Below the pieces are notes generated by a model. That model was not told where the DNA came from. It did no database searches and worked only from the letters and a program-made list of their open reading frames with translations. The translations under genes were made by a program, and so were the position numbers. Below, piece after piece: positions 1 to 8,478 of a DNA stretch of 64,000 nt. Source of the stretch: Actinoallomurus iriomotensis (GTDB lineage Bacteria > Actinomycetota > Actinomycetes > Streptosporangiales > Streptosporangiaceae); the NCBI RefSeq assembly GCF_030269445.1, contig NZ_BSTJ01000022.1, positions 1 to 64,000 of the forward strand, read 5' to 3'. Positions within the stretch are counted from its first letter, which is position 1. Every line of letters begins with the position of its first letter.

Positions 1-2
1 GC

Positions 3-121
3 GTTTCGGTGGTCATAGCGGTGGGGAAACACCCGGTCCCATTCCGAACCCGGAAGTTAAGCCCTCCAGCGCCGATGGTACTGCACCGGGGACGGTGTGG
101 GAGAGTAGGACACCGCCGGAC
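3..121 (+). rRNA. rrf: 5S ribosomal RNA
   Basis: The stretch beginning GTTTCGGTGGTCATAGCG carries the conserved actinobacterial 5S landmarks CCCATTCCGAACCCGGAAG and GGGAGAGTAGGACACCGCC. The 5' strand near positions 3-11 pairs with the 3' strand near 113-121 to form helix I, which sets the ends to within a few bases. It is the last gene of an rRNA operon whose 16S and 23S genes lie before the window. A terminator palindrome follows directly. Confidence 0.96.
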
Positions 122-132
122 ATCAACCATAC

Positions 133-164
133 AAAAGGGGCCGCCTGATCAGGCGGCCCCTTTT
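133..164 (+). terminator. rRNA operon intrinsic terminator
   Basis: A perfect 32-base palindrome: AAAAGGGGCCGCCT, GATC, AGGCGGCCCCTTTT. The 14-bp stem ends in a T run and lies about 12 bases after the 5S gene, the normal place for the end of an rRNA operon. Because the palindrome is perfect it can also work on the other strand. Confidence 0.93.
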
Positions 165-220
165 GCGTTGTCACGGCACAATGGAGACCCACGGGTGTTC
201 CAGCTGAACGGTCTGGTGTG

Positions 221-1738
221 ATGAGCGCGGAAAGCGACAGGCGGGACGGCGACGACGACGATCGGCGCCAACGTCAGAACAAGGACCGCCGACCCGGCGG
301 CGCGGGTGGAGCCCGCGGCCGGCAGAGCGGCGGACGCGACTCGGCCGGCGGCCGTCAGGCCCGCGGGCCTCGACGCGACGGCTCCGCAGGCCGTACCGGG
401 TCCGGAGGCACGGGCGGAAACGCGAAGGGCCGCGATTTCTCCAAGCCCCGCGACAAGGGACGCGACGACGGGCGCCCCACATCACGTCGGCCCCGGCCGT
501 TCCGCAATGACTCCGAGACCTCCTATCGTGACCGCCCCCGGCAGCGCGACGAGGCGGGCTCCGGCCCGTACGGCAAACGCGACGACTCGCGGCGTACGCC
601 ACGTCCCGGCGGCGGCCGCGGCTCCGACAGCTCTTATCGTGACCGCCCCCGGCAGCGCGACGAGGCGGGCTCCGGCCCGTACGGCAAACGCGACGATTCC
701 CGCCGTACGCCACGCCCTGGCGGCGGCCGCGGTTCCGAGGGCAGGGACCAGGAGCGCCGCGACGGCGGTTTCCAGCGCCGTGACAGGACGAGCGGCGGCA
801 GGCCCCGGCCCGAGGGCGCGCCCAACGATCGGCGTGGAGAGTCGTCCGGACGGCGCCAGGGGGCCCGTACGGGCGCCGGCGCGCCCGGGCGTGACACCAC
901 CGGCCGGCCGGGCGGCGGCCGTCGTGAGGGTGGCCGGCCCGGCGACCGCGGACGGCGCCCGGCCGACCGCCGCGGGGCCGCAGGCGGAAGCCGGAAGCCC
1001 TTCGAACGCCGTCCGGAGGACGAGACCCGGCCCAGGAGGGACCCGGGCCCGCCCGTACCCGACGACGTGACGGGTGACGAGCTGGACCGCGCGGCAAAGG
1101 CCGAGCTGAGGACCCTTCCCAAGGACCTGGCGAAGGCCGTCGCCCGGCACCTGGTGATGGCCGGGCGCCTGCTGGACGAGGACGCCGAGCAGGCGTACCA
1201 GCACACTCTGGCGGCCCGGCGGAAGGCCGCGCGCGTCGGTGTCGTACGGGAGGCGTGCGGGCTCGCCGCGTACCACGCGGGCCTGTGGTCCGTCGCGCTC
1301 TCCGAGCTCCGCACCGCGCGGCGGCTGACCGGGCAGGAGGCGTACCTGTCGGTGATGGCCGACGCCGAGCGTGGCCTCGGCCGGCCCGAACGCGCCCTCG
1401 ACCTCGCGAGGTCGGACGAGGCGAAGCGGCTGCCACCCGCCGAGGCGATCGAGATGCGGATCGTCGAGTCCGGCGCCCGGCGCGATCTGGGCCAGCACGA
1501 CGCCGCGGTACTCGCGCTGCAGATCCCCGAGCTCAAGGACGAGCGCCTCCGCCCCTGGTCGGCACGGCTCTTCTACGCGTACGCGGACGCCCTGGCCGAC
1601 GCCGGACGCGAGGAGGAGGCGGCCGACTGGTTCGCGCGAGCGGCCGCCGCCGACCGCGACGGTGAGACGGACGCGGCGGAGCGCTACGCGGAGATCGAGG
1701 GCCTGGAGATCATCGACGACGACTCGGAGGACGGCTGA
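221..1738 (+). CDS. TPR-like protein with a long Arg/Gly/Asp-rich disordered N-terminus
   Basis: About 505 residues in two unlike halves. Residues 1 to about 275 are low-complexity Arg, Gly, Asp and Pro with RGG-like stretches, typical of a disordered RNA- or polyanion-binding tail. Inside it lies a tandem duplication of 37 residues (SYRDRPRQRDEAGSGPYGKR and on). The C-terminal half, from about DDVTGDELDRAAKAEL, is Ala/Leu-rich helical sequence with the spacing of TPR-like repeats and an acidic end (DDDSEDG). GTG at 218 and ATG at 221 are adjacent possible starts without a clear ribosome-binding site. Proteins of this build next to rRNA operons are known in actinomycetes, but I know of no assigned function. 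A role in RNA or ribosome handling is inference from the tail and the place. Confidence 0.8.
   Translation: MSAESDRRDGDDDDRRQRQNKDRRPGGAGGARGRQSGGRDSAGGRQARGPRRDGSAGRTGSGGTGGNAKGRDFSKPRDKGRDDGRPTSRRPRPFRNDSETSYRDRPRQRDEAGSGPYGKRDDSRRTPRPGGGRGSDSSYRDRPRQRDEAGSGPYGKRDDSRRTPRPGGGRGSEGRDQERRDGGFQRRDRTSGGRPRPEGAPNDRRGESSGRRQGARTGAGAPGRDTTGRPGGGRREGGRPGDRGRRPADRRGAAGGSRKPFERRPEDETRPRRDPGPPVPDDVTGDELDRAAKAELRTLPKDLAKAVARHLVMAGRLLDEDAEQAYQHTLAARRKAARVGVVREACGLAAYHAGLWSVALSELRTARRLTGQEAYLSVMADAERGLGRPERALDLARSDEAKRLPPAEAIEMRIVESGARRDLGQHDAAVLALQIPELKDERLRPWSARLFYAYADALADAGREEEAADWFARAAAADRDGETDAAERYAEIEGLEIIDDDSEDG
521..742 (+). repeat. In-frame 111-bp tandem duplication in the RG-rich tail
   Basis: TCCTATCGTGACCGCCCCCG at 521 recurs as TCTTATCGTGACCGCCCCCG at 632, an offset of 111 bases or exactly 37 codons. 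The two copies differ by only a few, mostly synonymous, changes, so the duplication is recent or kept uniform. The frame is preserved. Confidence 0.9.
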
Positions 1739-1772
1739 CGCCTCCGTGCACCAGAGGGCTCCGTACCGGTGG

Positions 1773-2711
1773 TCAGCCCCGGACGGAGTCCTTCTCCAAG
1801 GCGTGCATGATCCCGGCGACGTTGTTGCGGGTCGCGGAGATCACCTCGACCTTCTGGGCCACGGCGGGGTCGGCGTCCGGCGCGAGGGCCTTGTAGCGCT
1901 CGTCGGTGCGCTCACGGACCATGGCCACCGCGTGGTCGAGGTCGAGGCGCTGGTCGTACGCCTCGGTCACCATCTCGACCCAGAGACGCAGCTCTTCGGC
2001 CGAGCGCTCGAGAGTCTCGTCCGCGAGCTCCACCGGCCCATAGTGGCTGAACAGAAGACGCGTCGGCTGGAGCGCGCGGAACCGGTCGAGCGACGCCAGA
2101 GCGCTGTCGAGGTCGAAGTCCGGCGGTGGCGTGGCCGGGCGCAGGTCCGCGGTCTCCGGGATGTAGACGCCCGCCGCGTCGCCGACGTACAGGTCGCCGG
2201 TGAGGGAGTCGAGCAGCCCCACATGGTGCTTGGCGTGTCCGGGGGAGTAGTGGCTCTCGAGGCGACGGCCGCCACCGAGGTCGACGATCCCGGTGTCGTC
2301 GACCGCGCGGATCCGTACGGCGTCGGTGGGCTTCAGATCGCCGAAGAGAGAGTCGAGCGCCTTGCCCCAGACCGTGCGCGCGCTGGCCATCAGCCGGCTC
2401 GGGTCGGCGAGGTGCCGGGCGCCCTTCTCGTGCACGACGATCTCCGCGTTCGGGAACATCTCGGCCACGTCCCCGACCCCGCCCGCGTGATCGAGATGGA
2501 TGTGGGTGACGACGACGGTCGCCAGATCCCCGGGGCCGATCCCCGCCGCCGACAAGGCGTCACGCACGACTTCGGCCGAGTTCCCGGCTCCGGTCTCGAC
2601 GAGACACGGCCGCTCCGAACGAATGAGATAACCGGCTGTTATGCCCGAATATCCGGCCATTCGCGTGTCGATTTCGAAGACGTCATTGCCCAGGTCGGTG
2701 AGGTTCTCCAT
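1773..2711 (-). CDS. Metallo-beta-lactamase-fold hydrolase
   Basis: 312 residues with the zinc-binding signature THIHLDHAGG near residue 90, a downstream His in SPGHAKHHVG and the metal-bridging Asp in YVGDAAG, all in the order expected for the glyoxalase II / metallo-beta-lactamase superfamily. The C-terminal third is helical and lies outside the core fold. The ATG at 2711 is preceded by GGAGACGGAT, a fair ribosome-binding site. The substrate cannot be told from sequence. The family covers thioesterases, lactonases and RNA or DNA nucleases, and nothing here favours a nuclease. It converges with the upstream TPR gene, leaving 34 bases between the stop codons. Confidence 0.88.
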   Translation of the reverse strand: MENLTDLGNDVFEIDTRMAGYSGITAGYLIRSERPCLVETGAGNSAEVVRDALSAAGIGPGDLATVVVTHIHLDHAGGVGDVAEMFPNAEIVVHEKGARHLADPSRLMASARTVWGKALDSLFGDLKPTDAVRIRAVDDTGIVDLGGGRRLESHYSPGHAKHHVGLLDSLTGDLYVGDAAGVYIPETADLRPATPPPDFDLDSALASLDRFRALQPTRLLFSHYGPVELADETLERSAEELRLWVEMVTEAYDQRLDLDHAVAMVRERTDERYKALAPDADPAVAQKVEVISATRNNVAGIMHALEKDSVRG

Positions 2712-2832
2712 ATCCGTCTCCGATGGTTGTCCACAGATGTGCGGGGGGCCTTATGCGGTCGGGTGTGAGCCTCCATCGTAGATACAGGGCCGTGGTCGGG
2801 GAGACGGCGGCCGATCACGAGAGGAGCCGACG

Positions 2833-3177
2833 GTGGAGCACGTCAACGAGATCGTCTTGGTGGGAAGGCTTTCCGGAGAGCCGGAGTGGCGGACGTTATC
2901 GGGCGATGACCAAGTGGCCGTCTGGCGCCTCATCGTCGAGCACCACGACGCCAGGTCGCCGCAGGACGCCATCGACACGATCCGCTGCGTTACCTACGAC
3001 CCGAACATCCAGGCCACGGTCCGCGCGTGGACCCACGGTGACGTCATCGAGGTACGAGGAGCACTGAGGCACCGCTTCTGGAAGAGCCCGACGGGCCCCC
3101 GAGGCCTGTACGAGGTCGAGGCCTCCAGCGCCGCCCTCCGCCTCCGCCCACCCGGAAAGGAGAAAGCCGTGTCGTGA
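2833..3177 (+). CDS. Single-stranded DNA-binding protein paralogue
   Basis: 114 residues opening with the OB-fold start VNEIVLVGRLSGEPEWRTLS and continuing with the SSB-type pattern WRLIVEHH, CVTYDPNIQATV and GDVIEVRGALRHRFW. It lacks the disordered linker and acidic C-terminal tip that the main SSB uses to recruit partners, and ends in a basic sequence instead. It is therefore more like the short SsbB class, linked in other actinomycetes to development or competence, than the replicative SSB. It starts at GTG behind GAGAGGAG. It diverges from the metallo-hydrolase gene and is followed by a long gene-free block. Confidence 0.85.
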   Translation: MEHVNEIVLVGRLSGEPEWRTLSGDDQVAVWRLIVEHHDARSPQDAIDTIRCVTYDPNIQATVRAWTHGDVIEVRGALRHRFWKSPTGPRGLYEVEASSAALRLRPPGKEKAVS

Positions 3178-3304
3178 AGGGTGCCGGGCGATGGCGTGGG
3201 AGGCGCCAGGCCGGCGACAGGCTGACCCGCCGAACCCCTCGGCGGCGGAGGCAACCGAGCAGACCGCTACCGCGTGTGGCGGTCCCCAGGGCGGTCCTTG
3301 CGCG

Positions 3305-3960
3305 GGTGGTTCCTGGTCGGGTGACCCTCGTGTGGTTACTGCCGTCTGGGTAACCCTGGTGGGTCGCGCCTGCGTGGACCTCGCGCTGCGGCCGGCTTCC
3401 GCGTGGTGGTCCCCATGGCCTTACGCGGTGGTTCCCGGGTGGGCGATCCTCGGGTGGGTAATCGCGGCCTGTTTGATGCCGGCGGGTCGCGCCTGCGTGG
3501 AGCCCACGCGGCGGTCAGCCCCCGCGTGGTGGTTCCTGCGGTGGCCTTACGTGGGCGGTTCCCGGGTGGGCGATCCTCGGGTGGGTAATCGCGGCCTGTT
3601 TGATGCCGGCGGGTCGCGCCTGCGTGGAGCCCACGCGGCGGTCAGCCCCCGCGTGGTGGTTCCTGCGGTGGCCTTACGTAGGTGGTTCCTGGGTGGGCGG
3701 ACCTCATGTGGGTTACTGCCGTCTGGTCGATCCTGGTGGGTTGCGCCTTCATGGACATCGCGCCGCGGCTAGCCGCCGTGTGGCGGTCCTCGTGGTGGCC
3801 CTTACGCGGGTGGTTCCTGGGTGGGTGCCCTCACATGGGTAAGCGCCGCCTGGGTAACTCTGGTGGGTCGCCGCTGCGTTGACCTCGCACCGCGGTCAGC
3901 TCGCGCGTGTGTGCTTCCTGGGCGCGTGATTCCTAGGCGGGCGGACCTCGTCTAGGTGAC
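3305..3960. repeat. Degenerate 127-bp tandem repeat
   Basis: GTTCCCGGGTGGGCGATCC at 3431 recurs at 3558, and GTTTGATGCCGGCGGGTCGC at 3471 recurs at 3598, both offset by 127. These two central copies are almost identical over about 120 bp. Poorer copies flank them, with GGTGGTTCCT near 3304, 3681 and 3809 and GTGATTCCTA near 3926. There are about five or six units. Because 127 is not divisible by three, successive copies are read in different frames, so a coding role is unlikely. Confidence 0.88.
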
Positions 3961-4466
3961 CTCTACCTGAGTAACCCCTGGACGGGCCTCGTCTGCGCAG
4001 GCTTCGCACCGCAGGTGGTCCCCGCGTGGGCGGCCTTGCGTCGGCAGCCCGTGCCTGCGGTCTGCGTGCTGGCGGTCTGCGTGCTGGTGGTGTGCGTGCT
4101 GGCGGTCCGTGGGTGAGCTGCTGTTGCGGGCGTGGCTTGTCGGTAGGACTTCCGGTCACTCCCGCCCGTCCTCACATGCCCGGTCGAGTCCGGCCGGGCC
4201 GGCGTGTCGCGGTCGCCGCCTCGCAGGAGGACCCAGCGTGGCCCGAAGCGCCCCTTTTCGAGCGCGCCTGCCACGGCACAGCGCACGACGGATGGTGATG
4301 ACGCCGTAGAAGGTGACGCCACGCCCGCCATCTTCGGCGCGGACGGCGGGCGCTCGACGTAGCCGACCGATGACGAGTGGACGACCGGCCTGCGGGCGGT
4401 GCGTAATCCCCGCCGTTCCATGTCTCGGCGGCTGCTTCCGCGCGGGCTGGACCTCGGCGGGCATTG

Positions 4467-4520
4467 CGTAGGCGTTCATCCGTGGGTGGGTCGCGAGCCA
4501 CCCAGGGAGGAACGCCTACG
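4467..4520. repeat. Nested inverted repeat
   Basis: CGTAGGCGTTC (4467-4477) and GAACGCCTACG (4510-4520) are perfect 11-bp inverted arms. Between them GGGTGG and CCACCC form a second pair around the palindrome TCGCGA. The transcript would fold into a long hairpin with an internal loop. It has no T run and no gene close by. Confidence 0.7.
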
Positions 4521-4736
4521 AGCGGGGGACCGCGCCGTACGCGGAGCATGGTGGATCACCCGTGAGCGGGCTGCCTGACAGCTGCCCACACGCACAACAC
4601 CGGCACGCACAACACCGGCACGCACGAACCGCCCACGCAGGACTCCGCAGGCGAATCACCGCCCTCTGCGTCACGCCTCGGCGTAGTCATCGGGGCCGCG
4701 TACGCAGCGGCGCGCCGACGTCGGTGCCGCACGGCG

Positions 4737-5996
4737 TCATCTTCGGTCGGTGTCGAAGGTTCTTAGCACCAGGCCGGTACGGGGCTTCGGGCCGAACGAT
4801 GTCGACTTGCGCGGGACCTTCTCGCCGCCGGCCGCGACGGCCAGTACGTCCGCCACCTGCAACGGGTTGAGGATCACCGCGGTGCCGTTCGCGCGGCGGG
4901 CCTTCCGGAGGGCGCGTTCGGCGTCGTGGTGGACGATATGCACGTTCGCCTCGTCATCCGTGATGTGCCACAGCTCGGGGATCAGCAGCCGGTGGAGCAC
5001 GGCCGTGTCCAGGCCACGCCAGCGGGGCGACGTCCCGTCCGGCATCGAGTTCGTGACCTGTGCCTGGTCGGGGTCGGTGAGCAGGAACAGGTCGTCCTCT
5101 TCGCCGCCGAGCAGGAACGCCGTGCCGTCCTGTGCGGCGAGACGTTCGAGCGCCGTCGGCAGGTCGGGTCCGAGCTGCTCCGTGCGGAAGGCGGCCTTCG
5201 CCAGCCGTACGGCGTCGGACACGGCGAGGTTCGGGATCACCCGGTGGATCGCGCCGAGGTGAGGAGGGTAGGCGCTCGAGTCCACGAGCAGCGCGAGGCC
5301 GTAGTCCCACGGCCCAGGCCCCTCGTTCGCCTCCCTGAGCGCCTGATATGTCGCGTACCGATGGTGGCCATCGGCGATCAGCGCCTGGCGTTTCCGAAGG
5401 TCGGCGGCGATCGACGCGTGGACGGCGGGGTCGGTGATCGCCCACAGTCGATGCCGTACGTCGTCGCCCGTGCTGGTCTCCAGCAGCGGGGGAGACGAGG
5501 CCACCTCGTCGACCAGGCGGCTGGTGGCCGAGGCGCCCTCCCCGTCGTACAGCAGGAAGATCGGTTCGAGGTTCGCCCGTGTGGCGGTCATCAGGGCCAA
5601 CCGGTCCCGGATCGGACCCGGGTAAACGTCCTCGTGCGGCAGGATCACCTGCGACCCCGGCCCGTGGACGCCCAGCGCCCCGATCAGCCCACGCTGCAGG
5701 ACGCCCTCTCCGGCCTCCTCGTAGGCGTACAGCGCCGGTTCCGCGTCGACCGTCAGCACCCCTTCGGCGAGCCATGACCGCAGCGTCTCGGCGGCGTCGC
5801 CGTAGTCCTGCTGGGGCAGGATCAATCGCACGATGTTGTGCGGCTCGTCCGCCATGAACCGTTTCAACGCCTCTTCGTCGATGAGGTCGTACGGCGGCGA
5901 CGTCACCGCGGCCAGTGAGCTCACCTTGGAGGAGGCGTAGCGTACGGCGCGGAACGGTTCGAGGCTGAGGCCGGGCTGAGTGGTCACGTCGGGCAT
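4737..5996 (-). CDS. DUF1015 family protein
   Basis: 419 residues from MPDVTTQPGLSLEPFRAVRY. The N-terminal pattern (LEPFRAVRY, TSPPYDLID) and the central ADGHHRYATYQALRE are the marks of DUF1015 (formerly putative SpoOJ/ParA/ParB/repB). The longer upstream frame is rejected because it would run antisense through the divergent TPR gene and lacks family sequence, so the start is the ATG at 5996. No convincing Shine-Dalgarno precedes it. The family is widespread in bacteria and has no established reaction that I can state. The conserved His pairs suggest a hydrolase or a ligand-binding fold, which is inference. It may share a short divergent promoter region with the TPR gene at 6053. Confidence 0.88.
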   Translation of the reverse strand: MPDVTTQPGLSLEPFRAVRYASSKVSSLAAVTSPPYDLIDEEALKRFMADEPHNIVRLILPQQDYGDAAETLRSWLAEGVLTVDAEPALYAYEEAGEGVLQRGLIGALGVHGPGSQVILPHEDVYPGPIRDRLALMTATRANLEPIFLLYDGEGASATSRLVDEVASSPPLLETSTGDDVRHRLWAITDPAVHASIAADLRKRQALIADGHHRYATYQALREANEGPGPWDYGLALLVDSSAYPPHLGAIHRVIPNLAVSDAVRLAKAAFRTEQLGPDLPTALERLAAQDGTAFLLGGEEDDLFLLTDPDQAQVTNSMPDGTSPRWRGLDTAVLHRLLIPELWHITDDEANVHIVHHDAERALRKARRANGTAVILNPLQVADVLAVAAGGEKVPRKSTSFGPKPRTGLVLRTFDTDRR

Positions 5997-6052
5997 GTTA
6001 GATACCACGGTCTTGTTAGGGCTCGAATGGAGTCGGCGAACGGAGGCCACAA

Positions 6053-6460
6053 ATGGTTCAAGGTTCGGACCACGGCCAGGATTCCCCCGGTACGCCGGGC
6101 GGCGAGGTCTATGACTGGTATCAGCGGGGACTGAACCTTCTGGAAAGCGGCAGCCCAGCGGCGGCGATCCAAGTGCTCGAGCACGCGGCGGCGGCCGAGC
6201 CGTCGTCACGAAGCGTCCGCGAGGCGCTCGCCCGCGCCCAGTACGGCGCGAAGCGATACGCCGAAGCCGCGGAGAACTTCCGGATGATCGTCGAAGCGGA
6301 CCCCGCAGAGGACTACGCGCTGTTCGGCCTCGGCCTGGCGCTCACCCGCACCGGCAACCTCACCGAGGCCGTCGAGCACCTCGCCCTGGCCTGCGCCATG
6401 TGCCCGGACAACAAACACTACGCCACCGCCCTACGCCACGCCCGAGCCCGCAAGGGCTGA
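6053..6460 (+). CDS. Small tetratricopeptide-repeat protein
   Basis: 135 residues with about three TPR units: YDWYQRGLNLLESGSPAAAI, the segment around VREALARAQYGAKRYAEAAE, and YALFGLGLALTRTGNLTEAV. The start ATG follows GGAGG by six bases. There is no signal peptide or membrane segment, so it is probably a cytoplasmic adaptor. It diverges from the DUF1015 gene with 56 bases between the starts. Its last codons (GCCCGAGCCCGCAAGGGCTGA) reappear in degraded form several times downstream. Confidence 0.85.
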   Translation: MVQGSDHGQDSPGTPGGEVYDWYQRGLNLLESGSPAAAIQVLEHAAAAEPSSRSVREALARAQYGAKRYAEAAENFRMIVEADPAEDYALFGLGLALTRTGNLTEAVEHLALACAMCPDNKHYATALRHARARKG

Positions 6461-7497
6461 GAGAGCAGGACGGCACCGGACCGTCCGCTGAACTCCTCGA
6501 AAGGTGGGGAGTCTCGGCCGGCATTCGTGCGCCATGCCCGAGCGTCCGGGAAGGAGGAGCGAGAGGGTGGGATGGTGGCCGTCGCCTGCCGGATCCGCCC
6601 CGAGGTGAAACCGGCCGGGCACGGCAGGTCGGCACGTGGACCCTCCAGCCTGAGTGTCGGTGACAAGCGGACCCGCTCGTGAGGGCGTGACGTTCGCGCC
6701 GAACACCGCCGTGCTCTCCGGCCCGGTCGTTGTCCCTGCGCCGTGCCCGAGTGTGCAAGGGCTGAGGCTGAGGGCGGGACTCTGCTGGATCCGTCAGGGG
6801 TTGGGGCCTTGGCTGGCGTTCTTGGACTACGCCCGAGTTCGCAAGGGATGAGTGAGCGCGGCGCTGGTCGCCTGCCGGATCTGTCCGAGAAGAAGCGCTG
6901 GTCGGCGTCCCTACGCCGGTCCGGTCGAGCTCCGCCCTGCGCCGAGGACGGCATGAGGGCACGATGGATGCCGGTAGGCGTGCCCAGGCGAAACGGTGCC
7001 CTCTGGAGCGCACGGGTACTGACCGCTCGGGGAGCGGCTCGATCGGCCTCGTCCGCCGCTCATCTCATCCCGTTCCGCCGCACTCACTCCCATCGCGCAG
7101 CGGCATCGCTGAACTCATCACTGCTCCGGCGTCCCTCACCGTCCACGATCTCCTCGGCCGCCCTGCCCTTTCGCGGCCGTCCCCGCTGGTCGGTCGGCAG
7201 GTGGCGTATCGGCTGGCCCGGCTTGGTGACCCGCGCCGAGTACGGGCGTTGCCCGCCGCTGATCGTCGCGTGGCCGCTTCGCCGGGCCCGGTCGCGATCC
7301 GATCGTCTTCACGGCGGCGATCAGCCCGTCCAGGCACGCCGTCGGCGTATCCAAGGGCGGCCCGCGCGCGGTGACGGCCGTCGATCCGGAAAGATGACCG
7401 GTATGCGCGATCGGGCCGGGGCCTTCAGGGCCTGCCGGGTGGGTGGAACGGCACTCGCCGGGGCACGTCGCGGATGGAACGTACAGGAAGGATGACC
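6461..7497. other. Gene-free block with four degraded copies of a short repeat
   Basis: No convincing gene. A pattern close to GCCCGAG..CGCAAGGG.TGAG, followed within about 60 bases by CTGCCGGATC, occurs at 6443 (the end of the TPR gene, first half only), 6536, 6742 and 6830. CGCCTGCCGGATC appears at about 6583 and 6868 and CTGCTGGATCCGTC near 6782. This looks like an old duplication of the end of the TPR gene and its flank that has decayed. Nothing readable is seen between about 6900 and 7470. Confidence 0.6.
6468..6486 (+). terminator. Possible terminator after the small TPR gene
   Basis: GGACGG, loop CACCGGA, CCGTCC: a 6-bp perfect GC stem eight bases after the stop codon. There is no T run, which is common for actinobacterial terminators, so this is a weak call. 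Confidence 0.4.
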
Positions 7498-8478
7498 ATG
7501 CGGGGGATCGATCGGCCGCCGGCCGAGGCGTACGACGTCGGTGTGCTCGACCTCGACGGTGTCGTCTACATCGGCCACGACCCCGTGCCGGGGGCGGCCG
7601 GGGCGCTCGAGAAGGCGCGCGCCAGCGGCATGCGGCTCGCGTTCGCGACGAACAACGCCTCTCGTACGCCCAGTGCCACGGCCGCGCTGCTCGGCGACGT
7701 CGGCGTGCCCGCGGCGGCGGAGGACGTCGTGACCTCGGCGCAGGCCGCCGCGCGCCTCCTCTCCGAACGGCTGCCCGCCGGGTCGAAGGTCCTGGTCGTC
7801 GGCGGCATGGGGCTGCGCCAGGCGCTGCGGGAGGCCGGCCTGCGGCCGGTGTCCACGGCGGCCGAGGAACCGGCGGCGGTCGCCCAGGGGTACTCGCCCG
7901 GCCTGAGCTATGACCTGCTGGCCGAGGGCGCTCAGGCGGTCGCGGCCGGAGCGATCTTCGTGGCGTCCAACGGCGACACGACGATCCCCGGGAAGGGCGG
8001 GCGGCTCCGGCCCGGCAACGGGGCGCTCGTCCAGGTGATCCGGACCGCGACCGGCGTCGACCCGATCGTCACCGGCAAGCCCGAACGGCCGTTGCACCGC
8101 GAGACCATCCTGCGCACCGGCGCCGAGCGGCCGCTGATCGTCGGCGACCGGCTCGACACCGACATCGAGGGCGCGCACAATGGCGGCGCCGACAGCCTCC
8201 TGGTGTTCACCGGGGTCACCGACCCCCGGGCACTCCTGGCCGCTCCGCCCCGGCACCGCCCCACGTACGTCTCCGCTGACCTGAACGGCCTGCTCGTCCC
8301 CCACAACGGCGTACGGCGCGAGGGTGCGGCGTACGTGTACGGCGGCTGGACCGTGTCCGGCGACCTGGAGGTCTCCGGCGACGGGGACCCGATGGACGGG
8401 CTGCGCGCCCTGTGCGCCGCGGTCTGGGACTCCGGGGACCTCGAACGCGGCGAACGGGCGCTCGACCGCCTGTTCTAG
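7498..8478 (+). CDS. HAD-superfamily phosphatase, NagD-like (class IIA)
   Basis: About 326 residues. HAD motif I is DLDGVVY with the Asp nucleophile and the acid/base Asp two residues on. Motif II is the TNNASRTP region, the conserved Lys lies in TGKPERP, and the metal-binding motif is GDRLDTDIEGA. The alpha/beta C2 cap lies between motifs II and III, as in NagD and p-nitrophenyl phosphatases. Three ATGs are in frame (7474, 7492, 7498). AGGAAGG ends six bases before 7498, which makes that the best start. It is a cytoplasmic phosphatase acting on a sugar, nucleotide or glycerol phosphate. It overlaps the convergent SCP2-like gene by four bases. Confidence 0.9.
   Translation: MRGIDRPPAEAYDVGVLDLDGVVYIGHDPVPGAAGALEKARASGMRLAFATNNASRTPSATAALLGDVGVPAAAEDVVTSAQAAARLLSERLPAGSKVLVVGGMGLRQALREAGLRPVSTAAEEPAAVAQGYSPGLSYDLLAEGAQAVAAGAIFVASNGDTTIPGKGGRLRPGNGALVQVIRTATGVDPIVTGKPERPLHRETILRTGAERPLIVGDRLDTDIEGAHNGGADSLLVFTGVTDPRALLAAPPRHRPTYVSADLNGLLVPHNGVRREGAAYVYGGWTVSGDLEVSGDGDPMDGLRALCAAVWDSGDLERGERALDRLF

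Larger units (their letters stand above)
3178..4736. other. 1.56-kb gene-free block of degenerate repeats
   Basis: No frame here looks like a gene. Open frames exist only because stop codons are rare in GC-rich DNA, and they run through repeats whose period is not a multiple of three. It holds a 127-bp tandem repeat (about 3305-3960), three copies of a 15-bp unit GGTCTGCGTGCTGGC (4059-4103), an 11-bp inverted repeat (4467-4520) and two copies of ACGCACAACACCGGC (4590-4619). Nothing resembles a transposase or an RNA gene. Confidence 0.75.

Noticed and set aside
521-742. Possible CRISPR-like repeat
   Set aside because: Only two copies, in frame, directly adjacent with no spacer and inside a coding region.
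3191-3772. Trp-rich 193-codon open frame in the repeat block
   Set aside because: It reads successive 127-bp repeat copies in different frames, so the peptide is a by-product of the repeat.
6743-7495. 250-codon open frame before the HAD gene
   Set aside because: Low-complexity Arg/Ser/Pro sequence with no domain, running over degraded repeats, and it ends inside the HAD start region.
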